This document shows positions 37,834-48,400 of a DNA stretch of 64,000 nt, in pieces. The translations under genes were made by a program, and so were the position numbers. The stretch comes from Pseudoalteromonas luteoviolacea (GTDB lineage Bacteria; Pseudomonadota; Gammaproteobacteria; Enterobacterales; Alteromonadaceae): positions 255,501 to 319,500 of the forward strand of contig NZ_JWIC01000003.1 in assembly GCF_000814765.1 (NCBI RefSeq). The letters are read 5' to 3'. Under the pieces are notes generated by a model. It saw nothing but the letters and a program-made list of their open reading frames with translations. It had not been told where the DNA came from and did no database searches. How positions within the stretch are numbered: position 1 is the stretch's first letter; each line of letters begins with the position of its first letter.

Positions 37834-38607
37834 ATGTCAGCGGTCATTGATGTAGCAGACTTAAAGAAGTCTTATAACAAGAATAATACGCTTGTTTTAA
37901 AGGGGTTATCTTTCCAAGTTAAGAAGGGACAATGCTTTGGGTTACTCGGTCCAAACGGGGCGGGTAAGTCAACCACATTGGAAATATTACAAGGTCTGAA
38001 AAAACCAACGTCTGGCAAAGTCAGCTTATTTGGTATGGATTGGAAGGACAACGAAAAGCAGATCCGCATGAAAATCGGTGGACTGTTACAGTCCAATAGC
38101 CTATACGGCAGAACCAAAGTAAAAGAAGCGGTCCGGTTATTTGCCAGCTTTTACAAAGATCCGATGGATGTCGATGAGTTGATTGAACGTTTTGGCTTAA
38201 CTGATAAAGCGAATGCGTGGCTAGATAGCCTCAGCGGTGGTCAAAAGCAACGGGTTTTTTTAGCGATGACCATAGTGGGCAAACCGGAACTGATTTTTTT
38301 AGATGAGCCGACCACGGGTCTTGATCCAACCAGCCGTCAGAGTTTTTGGGAGATCATCAAATCACTCAAAGAAGAAGGCATGACGGTCATTCTCACCACG
38401 CATTATATGGATGAGGCGGATTACCTGTGTGATGAGCTACTTATCATCGAGCAGGGCAAGGTTATTGAGTCAGGTACGCCTGATGCCATTATCCACCGTA
38501 CGTTTACCGATCCGGTTATCAGAGAGCCGCGCAAAGCCACGCTCAATGATGTGTTTTTAAAACTCACTGGCCACGATATTCTTAAGCAGGAAACAAGTCA
38601 TGCCTAG
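37834..38607 (+). CDS. ABC-2 type exporter, ATP-binding subunit
   Basis: A 257-residue ATPase with Walker A (GPNGAGKST), signature LSGGQKQRVFLAM, Walker B (LIFLDEPTTGLDP) and the switch histidine (LTTHYMDEADYL), in the style of DrrA/NodI drug or lipid exporters. The start is ATG at 37834, 2 nt after the KS stop; an earlier in-frame ATG lies inside the KS gene. It pairs with the permease that overlaps it by 8 nt. Placement inside the biosynthetic operon suggests export of, or self-protection from, the final lipopeptide. Confidence 0.92.
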   Translation: MSAVIDVADLKKSYNKNNTLVLKGLSFQVKKGQCFGLLGPNGAGKSTTLEILQGLKKPTSGKVSLFGMDWKDNEKQIRMKIGGLLQSNSLYGRTKVKEAVRLFASFYKDPMDVDELIERFGLTDKANAWLDSLSGGQKQRVFLAMTIVGKPELIFLDEPTTGLDPTSRQSFWEIIKSLKEEGMTVILTTHYMDEADYLCDELLIIEQGKVIESGTPDAIIHRTFTDPVIREPRKATLNDVFLKLTGHDILKQETSHA

Positions 38608-39700
38608 TAATGTACTGACAAGAAAGCCATTTTGGCAGCTCATGCTGCTTAATATCAGACCGTTTTTCCGCGAGCCAGCCACCCTGTTTTGGACTTTTGG
38701 CTTCCCCATTTTTATGGCCTTGCTATTAGTGCAAGCCTTCTCGGGTGAGAAGCCAATGTCAGAAGTGAATGTGGTGGTCATTGAACAAGAAAAAATAGAT
38801 GCTGATTGGTATCAAGCCATTGAGAAAGATAACAAAGTCAGCATACTCACTATCGAAGATGCAGCACTGATCGCACGGATCAATGCGCATTTTGCTGAGC
38901 CAAGCTCAGAAGTGTCTCCGGGTGAAGGGTTATCTTCCATTCTTTCAAATCATGGTGATGTACTGATTTTGACGCCTAGCGGTTTGTTTTCAACACGCAA
39001 TAGTCATGAGCAAGCAATTGCCTTTAGCCATGTCATGGCACTTCAGGACCAAGCTCGTAAGCCTTATCTGGATGGGGTGATTGACCTTCAGGGGTTTAGG
39101 TACATCGACTGGCTGATCCCCGGCATCATCGTGCTGCAGATCATCGGTATTGGTATCACATCAATCTCAAATGGATTGGTTTCGGACCGCCAGCAGGGCT
39201 TTTTTAAGCGCTTGAAGTTATCTCCGTTTAGCCGCTTAGATTATGTGATTGGGATTGTCTTCGCCAGAGTGTTTTTATTGATATTCCAGCTGGTTGCGTT
39301 GTTTGCGACTTTCTACTTTTTATTTGGCTATCAACCTCTTGGCAATTGGTTAAGTATTTTAACCGTGCTGTTATTGGGCTCTGTTGTATTGTGTTTAATC
39401 GGTGTGTTGGTCGGTGCGCGCAGTCAAAAAGTGGAAGTGGCCACAGGTATTTCTAACTTACTGTATTTCCCACTGATGTTTTTATCAGGGATTTATTTTG
39501 ACACCTCTAACTTCCCACAGACGATTCAAAACATCGTTCAGTGGTTACCATCTACGGCATTTCTAGATGCATTTCGTTTAACGGCCAATCAAGGTGCATC
39601 GCTTGCAGACGTCTCTGTGCAAGTGCAAACCTTGGCAGGGTTTACCGTGGTGCTATTAGTGATGATTTACTTTTTATTCGACTGGGGAGATGAAAAATGA
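38600..39700 (+). CDS. ABC-2 type exporter, membrane subunit
   Basis: A 366-residue inner-membrane permease. There is one N-terminal membrane segment (FWTFGFPIFMALLLV), a soluble domain of about 120 residues on the outer face (residues 50-165), then about five C-terminal segments from WLIPGIIVLQIIGIGITS onward. This is the YhhJ/DrrB layout. The ATPase is encoded just upstream. Its last codons overlap the FabZ-like gene in ATGA. Confidence 0.9.
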   Translation: MPSNVLTRKPFWQLMLLNIRPFFREPATLFWTFGFPIFMALLLVQAFSGEKPMSEVNVVVIEQEKIDADWYQAIEKDNKVSILTIEDAALIARINAHFAEPSSEVSPGEGLSSILSNHGDVLILTPSGLFSTRNSHEQAIAFSHVMALQDQARKPYLDGVIDLQGFRYIDWLIPGIIVLQIIGIGITSISNGLVSDRQQGFFKRLKLSPFSRLDYVIGIVFARVFLLIFQLVALFATFYFLFGYQPLGNWLSILTVLLLGSVVLCLIGVLVGARSQKVEVATGISNLLYFPLMFLSGIYFDTSNFPQTIQNIVQWLPSTAFLDAFRLTANQGASLADVSVQVQTLAGFTVVLLVMIYFLFDWGDEK

Positions 39701-40116
39701 TTTCACCGGATAATTTACCGCATAAACCGCCATTTAAGTTTGTTGATAGAGTCGTCGAGGTACAGCCGAATGAATCTATCATCGCACAAAAGTTTATTGG
39801 CTATAACGAGCCCTGTTTAGAAGGGCACTTTCCAGATGAGCCTGTGTTCCCTGGTGTTTTGATTGTGGAGGCGATGGCTCAAGCCAGTGGCCTTTGCATT
39901 ACCGGAAAATCTAAAGGGGTTATCGCTGGCATTGATAAGGTTAAGTTTCTCACCCCTGTTTTACCTGGCCAAGTTTTAGAAATTCGCGCCTTGGTAGAGA
40001 TTGCGTTAGGTGAGCTGGTGAAGTTTAAGGTTGCAGCTTGGGTTAATGAGCAAGAAGTTGCAAGTGCACGCATAGCCATTCGATATTTAGAGCAAATAGG
40101 AGAAAAGGATGTTTAA
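39697..40116 (+). CDS. FabZ-like 3-hydroxyacyl-ACP dehydratase
   Basis: A 139-residue hot-dog dehydratase with catalytic His44 and Glu58 in EGHFPDEPVFPGVLIVEAMAQ, the FabZ arrangement. It dehydrates the 3-hydroxyacyl-ACP formed by the ketoreductase; without any enoyl reductase in the cluster, each cycle leaves a double bond, giving a polyene. It overlaps both neighbours by a few bases. Confidence 0.93.
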   Translation: MISPDNLPHKPPFKFVDRVVEVQPNESIIAQKFIGYNEPCLEGHFPDEPVFPGVLIVEAMAQASGLCITGKSKGVIAGIDKVKFLTPVLPGQVLEIRALVEIALGELVKFKVAAWVNEQEVASARIAIRYLEQIGEKDV

Positions 40117-40828
40117 AGAGAAAGTCGTGATTGTGAGCGGCTGCTCCAAAGGCATCGGGTTGGAAATTTGCCGCCAGTATCTCGCTGAAGGAGCAAAAGT
40201 CTATGGGATTGCACGCTCAAGTGTGCCTGGTGAATTGCAATCTAACCCTAATTTTATGTGGCTACAGGGGTCGATATCTGACAGTGGCTTTGTGTTAGAC
40301 AGCATCGCGTCCATTCAAGCGCGAGATAAACGGATTGATATTTTGGTTAATAACGCAGGAATTAATCACGATAGCTTGATACAGCTGATGGCCCTAGAAG
40401 ATTGGCAAAAAGTACTGACGACGAATTTAACAGGCACGTTTAATTTATGCCAACAGGTGCTGCCGATTTTTAAAGCGCAGCAATTTGGTCGCATTATCAA
40501 TATGGTCTCAAAAAGTGGCGTGGTCGGGCGTGAAGGGCAAATTAACTATGCCACGTCTAAAGGCGCCATCATCGGTATGACCAGAACTATTGCGCGTGAG
40601 TATGGCAAAGACAATATTTTGTGTAACGCCGTCGCGCCGGGCTTGATTGAAACACAAATGGTGGACAGCGCAGAGCAGTCTATTGTTGCGCCTATTATCG
40701 ACTGTACTAGTGTCAGACGCATGGGGCAGTGTAGTGAAGTTGCACGTACGGTATTGCACCTTACATCAGATGCGCCAAATTATCAAAATGGAGAAGTCAT
40801 CCACCTGGACGGAGGGTTTTTAATATGA
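40109..40828 (+). CDS. FabG-like 3-oxoacyl-ACP reductase
   Basis: A 239-residue SDR with the cofactor motif SGCSKGIGLEI, NNAGINHDS and the catalytic set Ser134-Tyr147-Lys151 (MVSKSGVVGREGQINYATSKG). It should reduce the 3-oxoacyl-ACP intermediates of polyene assembly. It overlaps the FabZ-like gene by 8 nt and the next, degenerate SDR gene by 4 nt (ATGA), suggesting the two SDRs are made together. Confidence 0.93.
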   Translation: MFKEKVVIVSGCSKGIGLEICRQYLAEGAKVYGIARSSVPGELQSNPNFMWLQGSISDSGFVLDSIASIQARDKRIDILVNNAGINHDSLIQLMALEDWQKVLTTNLTGTFNLCQQVLPIFKAQQFGRIINMVSKSGVVGREGQINYATSKGAIIGMTRTIAREYGKDNILCNAVAPGLIETQMVDSAEQSIVAPIIDCTSVRRMGQCSEVARTVLHLTSDAPNYQNGEVIHLDGGFLI

Positions 40829-41541
40829 GTGCGGCGCAAACTTTATTATTGGTACAAGCAGAAAGTGAGTTTGATCAGGCGGTGGTTGATCATTACCTCA
40901 GTGCAAACGTTAATGTGATTTTGATAGCGCCCTCAGCGGAATTTCAATCGCAAAATGTGTCACTACCCAGCTTGTCACTGGCTGAAATCCAGGCACAGGG
41001 TGAACCTGATGTTGGACAGTTATTGACCGAAAAAGGCATGCTCGATAATGGACAGCCACTGGTTGTTATCCAAGGTGTGCAGTGTGCAAATGAGCAGGCA
41101 CTGTTCACAGATGCGAGTTGCTTGGCGCAGATAACAATGCACTTGGATAATACTTTTTTAATCTATCAAAGTCTGGCTACGTTTGTGAAAGAGGTGGGCG
41201 CGAACATTGTTTTCCCTCTGTATTCGGATAGTTTGAGTTATCTCGGACAAGCGGTGAATTCTGTGGCTAACCACGCTTTGAATGCATTTATGAAGACCTT
41301 AGCCAGAGAGCTGACGAGCGATACCGTATTCATTAACAGTGCTGTGATCCCTTATTTAGCAAAAGATGAAGCTGAGCGAAAGAAAATGCGCCGTGCACTA
41401 AAGCGTTCAGTATTCGGTATGCGACCAACTGTATTTTTGCAGCAGGAGTTTATCGAGTTTATCGCGCACTTTTCACACTACAACAACATGATGACAGGGC
41501 AGTGTATGACCATGCGCCCGAGCACAGAAATATCCGTTTAA
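40825..41541 (+). CDS. Degenerate SDR-fold protein, probably not catalytic
   Basis: A 238-residue protein whose C-terminal half aligns by eye to SDR ketoreductases (VGANIVFPLYSDSLSYLGQAVNSVANHALNAFMKTLAREL). The Tyr and Lys positions of the YxxxK motif are Asn here (GQAVNSVANHA), and the N-terminal Gly-rich NADP motif is missing (LLLVQAESEFDQAVVDHYL). It is too intact in length and coupling to be a pseudogene. A structural partner of the FabG-like protein or a scaffold is inferred. Confidence 0.75.
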   Translation: MSAAQTLLLVQAESEFDQAVVDHYLSANVNVILIAPSAEFQSQNVSLPSLSLAEIQAQGEPDVGQLLTEKGMLDNGQPLVVIQGVQCANEQALFTDASCLAQITMHLDNTFLIYQSLATFVKEVGANIVFPLYSDSLSYLGQAVNSVANHALNAFMKTLARELTSDTVFINSAVIPYLAKDEAERKKMRRALKRSVFGMRPTVFLQQEFIEFIAHFSHYNNMMTGQCMTMRPSTEISV

Positions 41542-41628
41542 CAATTCAACATTGAGTATACGCATATGAGCCAAAAGCACAGCCGTGCTTTTGGCGTGAT
41601 GTGGCCTTTAAAGAGAAGAAGCATAGTA

Positions 41629-42387
41629 ATGGAAACAATGAATATTGATGGGGCTCCATTAAGAATTTTGGTGCTTGGTGCAACCTCAGATCTGGGGCAG
41701 AAGACCTGCCTTGATTTAGCAAATAAAGGTTACGAACTCCTATTGATAGGGCGAAATGAAAAAACCTTAGGTGCATTGGCCGAGTCTTTACCCGGGCAGC
41801 ATAAAACGGCGGTGGCTGATTTGAATATGCCAGACGAATTGACGCCACTCATTATCGATAATGCTAAGCAATATGGCGCATTTAAAGGGGCTGTATTTTG
41901 TGCAGGTGTACACGCGATGACCACGCTACGTCAATCCAGTTATGCTGACTTTGAGCAGATTTACCGCGTTAACTGCGGCGGTGCGCTGGCCATGATTAAG
42001 GCATTTACGCGCAAAAGCGTGAGAAATACAGCAGGTACAACTTCTCTAGTTTTACTGTCATCAGTGAGTCAGTCTGCGGGTGAGGCGGGCATCTCCGGTT
42101 ACGCGGCCAGTAAAGGGGCGCTAGGCAGTTTAAGTCGCTGTGCAGCGTTGGAATTGGCTAAAGATCGCGTACTGGTCAATTGCATTGCCGCAGGCATGAT
42201 CCAGACCAAGCTCAATGATGGCTATCAGGGCATGGCGCAACCGGGTCACTTTGAAAAGCTAGCCAGCATGCACCCGCTAGGATTTGGCTCACCAGAGCAT
42301 GTTTCAAAAGAAATTATTAATTTATTAGAAAGTGAATGGACCACAGGTAGCACTGTGTATGTCGATGGAGGCTACACATGTGCTTAA
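41629..42387 (+). CDS. Second ketoreductase-type SDR
   Basis: A 252-residue SDR with LVLGATSDLGQKTCLDL as cofactor loop and a full catalytic set Ser145-Tyr158-Lys162 (LLSSVSQSAGEAGISGYAASKG). It may serve as an additional 3-oxoacyl-ACP reductase or act on the finished acyl chain. Several in-frame ATGs exist from 41566; 41629 is preferred because AAGAGAAGAAG lies about 9 nt upstream and the cofactor motif then starts at a normal distance, but 41638 is also possible. Confidence 0.85.
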   Translation: METMNIDGAPLRILVLGATSDLGQKTCLDLANKGYELLLIGRNEKTLGALAESLPGQHKTAVADLNMPDELTPLIIDNAKQYGAFKGAVFCAGVHAMTTLRQSSYADFEQIYRVNCGGALAMIKAFTRKSVRNTAGTTSLVLLSSVSQSAGEAGISGYAASKGALGSLSRCAALELAKDRVLVNCIAAGMIQTKLNDGYQGMAQPGHFEKLASMHPLGFGSPEHVSKEIINLLESEWTTGSTVYVDGGYTCA

Positions 42388-42477
42388 TCACTGACAGTAA
42401 TCAGTTAAATCATAACGCTCGCGGCGTTGAATGTCTTTTTATGCCATCACAAAAATAATAATGGAAGTATAAACCCA

Positions 42478-45400
42478 ATGCGTAACGAACACCCTCTCCC
42501 TCTTTCACAGCGCCAATTACAAGTTTGGCAAGGTCAAGAAATTGCACCAACGAGCCCAGTTTTTAACGTCTCTAGTGCACTTAAAATTACCATGGACGAT
42601 TGTTTTGAACAGCTACAAAATGCGCTTGCTCAATTACAGCAACGTCACCCAGTGATCCACAGTAAAGTGGAGCTGACAGCGGATACACCGGAACTGATTT
42701 TCAAAGAGGGCGCGGTGCAGTGGCAAGCTATGGCGGGCACTGCTTTGAACGTATCCGAATTATGCGATCAATATAATGCGCAATTCATTGATACCAGCGT
42801 GCATAACTTTGAATTTTTCTATCAAGCACTGACAGACTCTGAGGTCATAGTGTTGATCAAAGGTCATCACATAGTGTGTGATCAATGGTCTTTACAGATT
42901 TTAGTGAATGATTTGCTGAGACTCTTATCGAGTAAGGATGACAGCTCAACACTCACACCAGATATTGAATATTACGCAGCCAAAGATCAGGACTTTGCTG
43001 ACGTGCAGGTGAGTCCAGTGGACTTTATCATGAAAAAGCCACACAGCGCTGATGCCAGTGACGAGGTTGCCGTGCTATTAGACGATACCTCTGAGTGTAT
43101 TGAATCGATAAAGCAAGTGGCCGCTGAACACGGTATCAGCCCTTACTGCGTTATCCTTGCAAGTACTATTTTAACGGTGAGCCGTTTGACTAACGATGAA
43201 GACGTCACCATTGGTGTACCGATCGCCAGAAGAACGCGTAAAAATCGTTACTTGTTAGGTCATTATGTTGATTTAGAAGCGTTGTCGATCACGGCGGTTC
43301 ATCAAAAGTCACTGATTGAGTTATTACAGACCATCAGTGAGCAGCTGACTGCACTGCTTTTGCATAAAGCCCCATCAGGCTTGAGCAGCAAGAACATCAA
43401 TGTGGTGTGTAACTATCTTGCACAGCTAAAAACGTCTCATATTATTCCGGGCTTGATGCAGGTGCTTGCAGGCTTACCTGAACAGCAGCTCCGTTTGGGT
43501 GAAGATAATGCGGTTACAGTAGAAGGCGTGCTGTTAACACCGGTTGTGGCACAGTTTGAGTTAGACTTTACGTTATTCGAAACAGGCTCACAGTTGCTGC
43601 GAAAAATTGTCGCAGCAGACGCGCAGTTTAATACCCAGGCTTTACAAGAAATTGGTGAAATACAAAAACGCTTTATTACGCATCTAGCGCTAGATGATGC
43701 CCATCAAATATGTGGCTGTATCAGTACGCTGACTGAAGCACAAACACATTTGATTGAACGCCAGTGGAATGACTTCCCTGCAAAATACCCAGAGCATAAT
43801 TTAATTGATGGCTTTGACTTACAAGTAGCACAGCATCCAGAACGCGTCTCTGTGATCACGGCAAGTCGTCAAATTGATTATCATACCCTGAGTGAATACC
43901 GCTATGGCATTGCTTTCCAAGTGGCCTCAAAAGCAGCTAAGCGCGGTGAGCTGGTCGCTGTCATGTGCGAAAAAAGTGAATATCAAGTCGCCGCACTGCT
44001 GGCCATTAATACCGCAGGGTGTGCGTACTTGCCAATCAACGTGGCTTGGCCAAACTCTCGTATTCATCAGGTGTTATTAGCCGGTGGCGTGCAGCAGGTA
44101 TTAATTTCGAATGCGCTATTCGAGCGCATTCAAAATGAGCCGTGGTTGAGCGAATTCCAATTCACTTTAGTTGAAGAGGCCGCAGCAAACAGTGCGCAGG
44201 CAGATAGCCTATGGCGAGAAAGCTTAGCCTTGCCTTTGCCGCACGAGATTGCGTATGTGATCTTCACATCGGGCAGTACTGGCCAGCCAAAAGGGGTGGT
44301 GATCACCCACGAAAGTGCCATGAATACCATTTTTGCTGTTAATGCGCGCTTCGAGGTTATGCCAGAAGACCGTATTTTTGGCATTTCGGATTTGAGTTTT
44401 GATTTATCTGTATACGATGTGTTTGGTGCCTTGGCTGTGGGGGCCGCGATTGTGCTGCCTGAGCAAGACAAAGTGCAGGACACTGATCATTGGTTAGACA
44501 TGGTCGAAGCGCACCAAGTGACAATTTGGAATACAGTCCCACAGCTTGCGCAACTGCTCGCAAATGAGCAAGCATTGCAAGCACGCAATGTGGATAGTTT
44601 GCGTGTTTACATGATGAGTGGAGATTGGATCCCACTGCGCCTACCCACGCAGCTAAGCGCAATGACACCTCATGCTAAAGTGATGAGCTTAGGTGGTGCC
44701 ACTGAGGGCAGTATCTGGTCAATTTGGCATGAAATACAAACAGTTGAGCCGGATTGGCAGAGCATTCCTTATGGCTTGGCAATGCCGAACCAAGCTATGT
44801 GGGTGCTGGATCAATATGGCAATCATTGTCCTGCTGGTATTTTAGGTGAAATTCACATCGGTGGTATTGGGGTCGCTCAGGGATACTTTAATGATCCAGA
44901 GCGTACTAATCTTGCATATTTTGAACACCCTAAACTTGGCCGACTATATCGTACTGGTGACAACGGTTGTTGGAATGAGAAAGGCTATATTGAATTCAAA
45001 GGCCGTAAAGATTTTCAGGTAAAAGTACGTGGCTACCGTATTGAAATGGGCGAAATTGAGCACTGCTTGTTAAAGCGCCCTGAAATAAAACACGTTGCGG
45101 TGATTGACAAAGCGCACAATCAACAAAAAGCGCTGGTTGCCTATCTAGTTGGAGAGCGTAATGCATCGATTGATTTAGACGATGTGAGACAGTTTGTGGC
45201 AAAACAGTTACCAGAGTATATGGTACCGGCCGCTTTTGTGGTGATAGATGCATTGCCGTTAACGCTCAATGGCAAGTTAGACAGAAAAGCATTACCAGAG
45301 CCTGAGTTTAGTGCCTGCACTGAATACCAAGCACCGCGCAATGAATTAGAGACAGAACTCTGTGATATCTGGCAAGGTGTACTGGGTCTTGAAAAAGTGG

Positions 45401-48400
45401 GTATAAACGATAACTTCTTCCAAATCGGTGGCGACTCAATCGTCAGTATCAGTTTGGTATCAGCCCTTAGACGCGCGGGCTACTCCCTTAAGGTGAAAGA
45501 TATTTTTGTCGCGCCAAGTGTGGCGGAATTGGCAGAATTTATTACCGATAATGATGATGTCGCGAAAGTGGAGGTGCTGTCAGAGCAAGGGGTTTTATTA
45601 GGTGATTTTGACCTGCACCCAACGCAAAATTGGTTCTTTGCACAAAACTTTGCCAATGTGCACCACTTCAACCAAGCATTTAGTGCCTACTGCCCGAATG
45701 ACTTATCTCATGATGACCTAAATGAGGCGCTAACCACACTGAGCTATCAGCATGACATGTTACGCAGCCGATGCATTGTTGAGCGTAAAAACCGTTTCTG
45801 CGAAGAAGTGTTGTTTGAATTAACTGAGCTGGATATCTCTTTGTTGGATGAGGCACAAGTCAGTGACACCTTGAGCACTTTACAAGCCAGCTTGGATATT
45901 TTTGCAGGCCCAACATGGCGTGTGGTCAGATTAAAAGGGTATAGCGATGGCCGCGATAGACTGTGTTTTATTTTCCATCATTTGAACATAGATACCGTCT
46001 CTTGGGGCATTTTACTTAACGACCTTGAGCAACTTATTGCTGGACAAAGCCTGTTGGCAAAGCAAACCAGTTATCGTCAGTGGGTGGATGGACTGGCGCA
46101 ATATGCAGCGCGTAACCAAGCGCAAACGGCGTATTGGTCTGAGGTGTTAGCAGGACAGCCTAGTCCACAGCCCTTGCATTCATCACAGCAATTATCCTTG
46201 TCTTTATCGATTGAGCAAACAGAAGTTTTGTTACAGCAAGCCACTCAAGGTTATAACACGCAAACGCAAGAGTTGTTACTCAGTGCGCTTGCCATTGCCA
46301 TGGAAACTGTATTTGGGTCAAAGTCTCATCATATTATGCTCGAAGGCCATGGTCGAGAAGCCATTGATGATGCACTCGAAGTAAACCAAACAGTGGGGTG
46401 GTTTACCAGTTTATACCCCGTTAAGCTCGAATGTGCGCAATCTATAGAACAAACCATTGCTGCAAACAAAGACATGCTGCGCGCTATTCCTGACAAGGGC
46501 ATTGGTTTTGGTGCGCTGTATCAATTCGATCCTGAAAAGTTACCTGCGCCGCTGCCAAAAGTATGCTTTAACTACCTTGGACAGTATAAAACAGCTGAGC
46601 CTGCTCATTGGCAAATTACCGGGGAGCCTGTTGGCGCAGCGGTTAGCGCTGACAATGACAGTGATTTGATGCTCAATGTGTTGGGATTAATTAAGCAGGA
46701 TGCGTTGAGCATTGAGGTTGAATCCAGACTTGCGCCAGCGCAAGGTGCGCAATTTGTCCGTGCCTTTGAGCGTGCACTTGAGCAGGTGATTGCTCAAGGT
46801 GTGATGGCAATGCAATCTGGCGGGGTGAGCACGCCAAGTGACTTCCCGCAGGCGAAGATTAGTTTTGAGCTGCTGCAAAACCTCCAGTCACAGGCTCCTG
46901 TAGAGGCTTTATATCCAGCCAATAGTTTGCAACAAGGTTTTATTTATCATGCCTTAAATCAGCCAGATGATGATGCATACCGAGTACAATTGCTGGTGGA
47001 CTATCACACTCAGCTAGACCTTGATCTGTATCGAGCAGCTTGGCAACTAGCGACAGATAAACACCCAGCGCTGCGTATGGCATTTAATTGGCAAGCGCAA
47101 ATGCTGCAAGTGATCAGCAAAAAGCTGGTGCTCAGTGATGCGCATTTCAAGGTGGTAGATCTCACTACTTTGCCTGAAGGTGAAAGCGCGAAAAATATGA
47201 ATGAGCTACTCACTCAAGATAGGCTCACAGCGTTTGATTTGGCAAAGCCTGGGCTTTTCAGAGTGGTGGTGTTCAAGCACAGCGACACCCATTATAGCGT
47301 TCTAAAAACGGAGCATCACAGCATTGGCGATGGCTGGAGTGTCGGCAATCTACTGGAGACCGTCAACGGTTTTTACAACCAACTGAAAGCGGGTGAACAG
47401 CCTGTTATCCAACATGACCATGCTTATCAAGCCGCGCAGGTATACCTGTATGAAAACAAAGACAAAACGGATGCATTTTGGCAGCAAAAAATGCCTGAAT
47501 TTGAGCATGCCAATGATGTTAATTATCTGCTGAGCCAGTCATTTGATTTAGCCAATGAGCGCGTCATCACTGAACCCGCACGCAGTCAGTTTGTGATTGC
47601 AGGTGATGAATTTAGTGCGTTGAATAAAGTGTGTAAGCACGCAGGTGTGACACTCAATGCTGCCATGCAATTTGCTTGGCACAAGTTACTGCAAAGCTAT
47701 TGCCAAGATCAGCAAACAATCGTTGGGACCACAGTATCTGGTCGAGATATGCCTGTTGCGGATATTCATGAAAGTGTAGGTCTGTTTATCAATACCTTAC
47801 CTCTGGCAGTAAATTGGCAAACGGATGCAACGATCACACAGATGATGTCGCAAATTCAGCTGGCAATCGCCGATATAAATACCCACAGTGGTGCAGAGTT
47901 ATCTCGTGTGCAAAGCCAAGGGGATGCGTTATTCCATACCTTATTTGTGTTTGAGAATTATCCAATTCCAGAAGTGCAAGAAAGTGATGCTGAGCGCGTA
48001 GAGCAGGCAATGCAGTATCGTGAGACGCGTGAGAAAAGTGATTACCCGATCACCGTTATTGTCACCGCCACACCGGAGCAGGTTGAGTTTTCTTTGAATT
48101 ATTGTGCGCAGCAAATTGATGCGTCTCAGGCTGAACAATTAATCGCGCAGCTGCAAATTATCGTCAACGCCATTGCTGCTGAAGTTGAGCAGCCACACAG
48201 TCAAATTAGCTTGCTGTCAAAGCAACAAAGCCATGAGTTGCTGATGCAAATTCAGCCGCAAGTCGCGCCACTCCCTGAGCGTGGCAGCTTGAGTGAGATT
48301 TTTGCCGAACAAGTGCAAAAGTACCCAAATAGCACAGCGCTTAAGTTCCAAGACAAAGCGCTTAGCTATCAAGCGTTAGATGCACAGTCGACGGCATTGG

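Noticed and set aside
40825..41541. Pseudogene of a ketoreductase
   Set aside because: The frame is complete, start-stop coupled to its neighbours and of normal length; loss of catalytic residues alone does not make it a pseudogene.
41546..41848. 100-codon minus-strand frame opposite the second ketoreductase
   Set aside because: It lies antisense inside a well-supported SDR gene and shows no domain.
42478..43800. Heterocyclisation (Cy) domain expected for a Cys module
   Set aside because: The motif is HHIVCDQWS, a normal condensation signature, not DxxxxDxxS.
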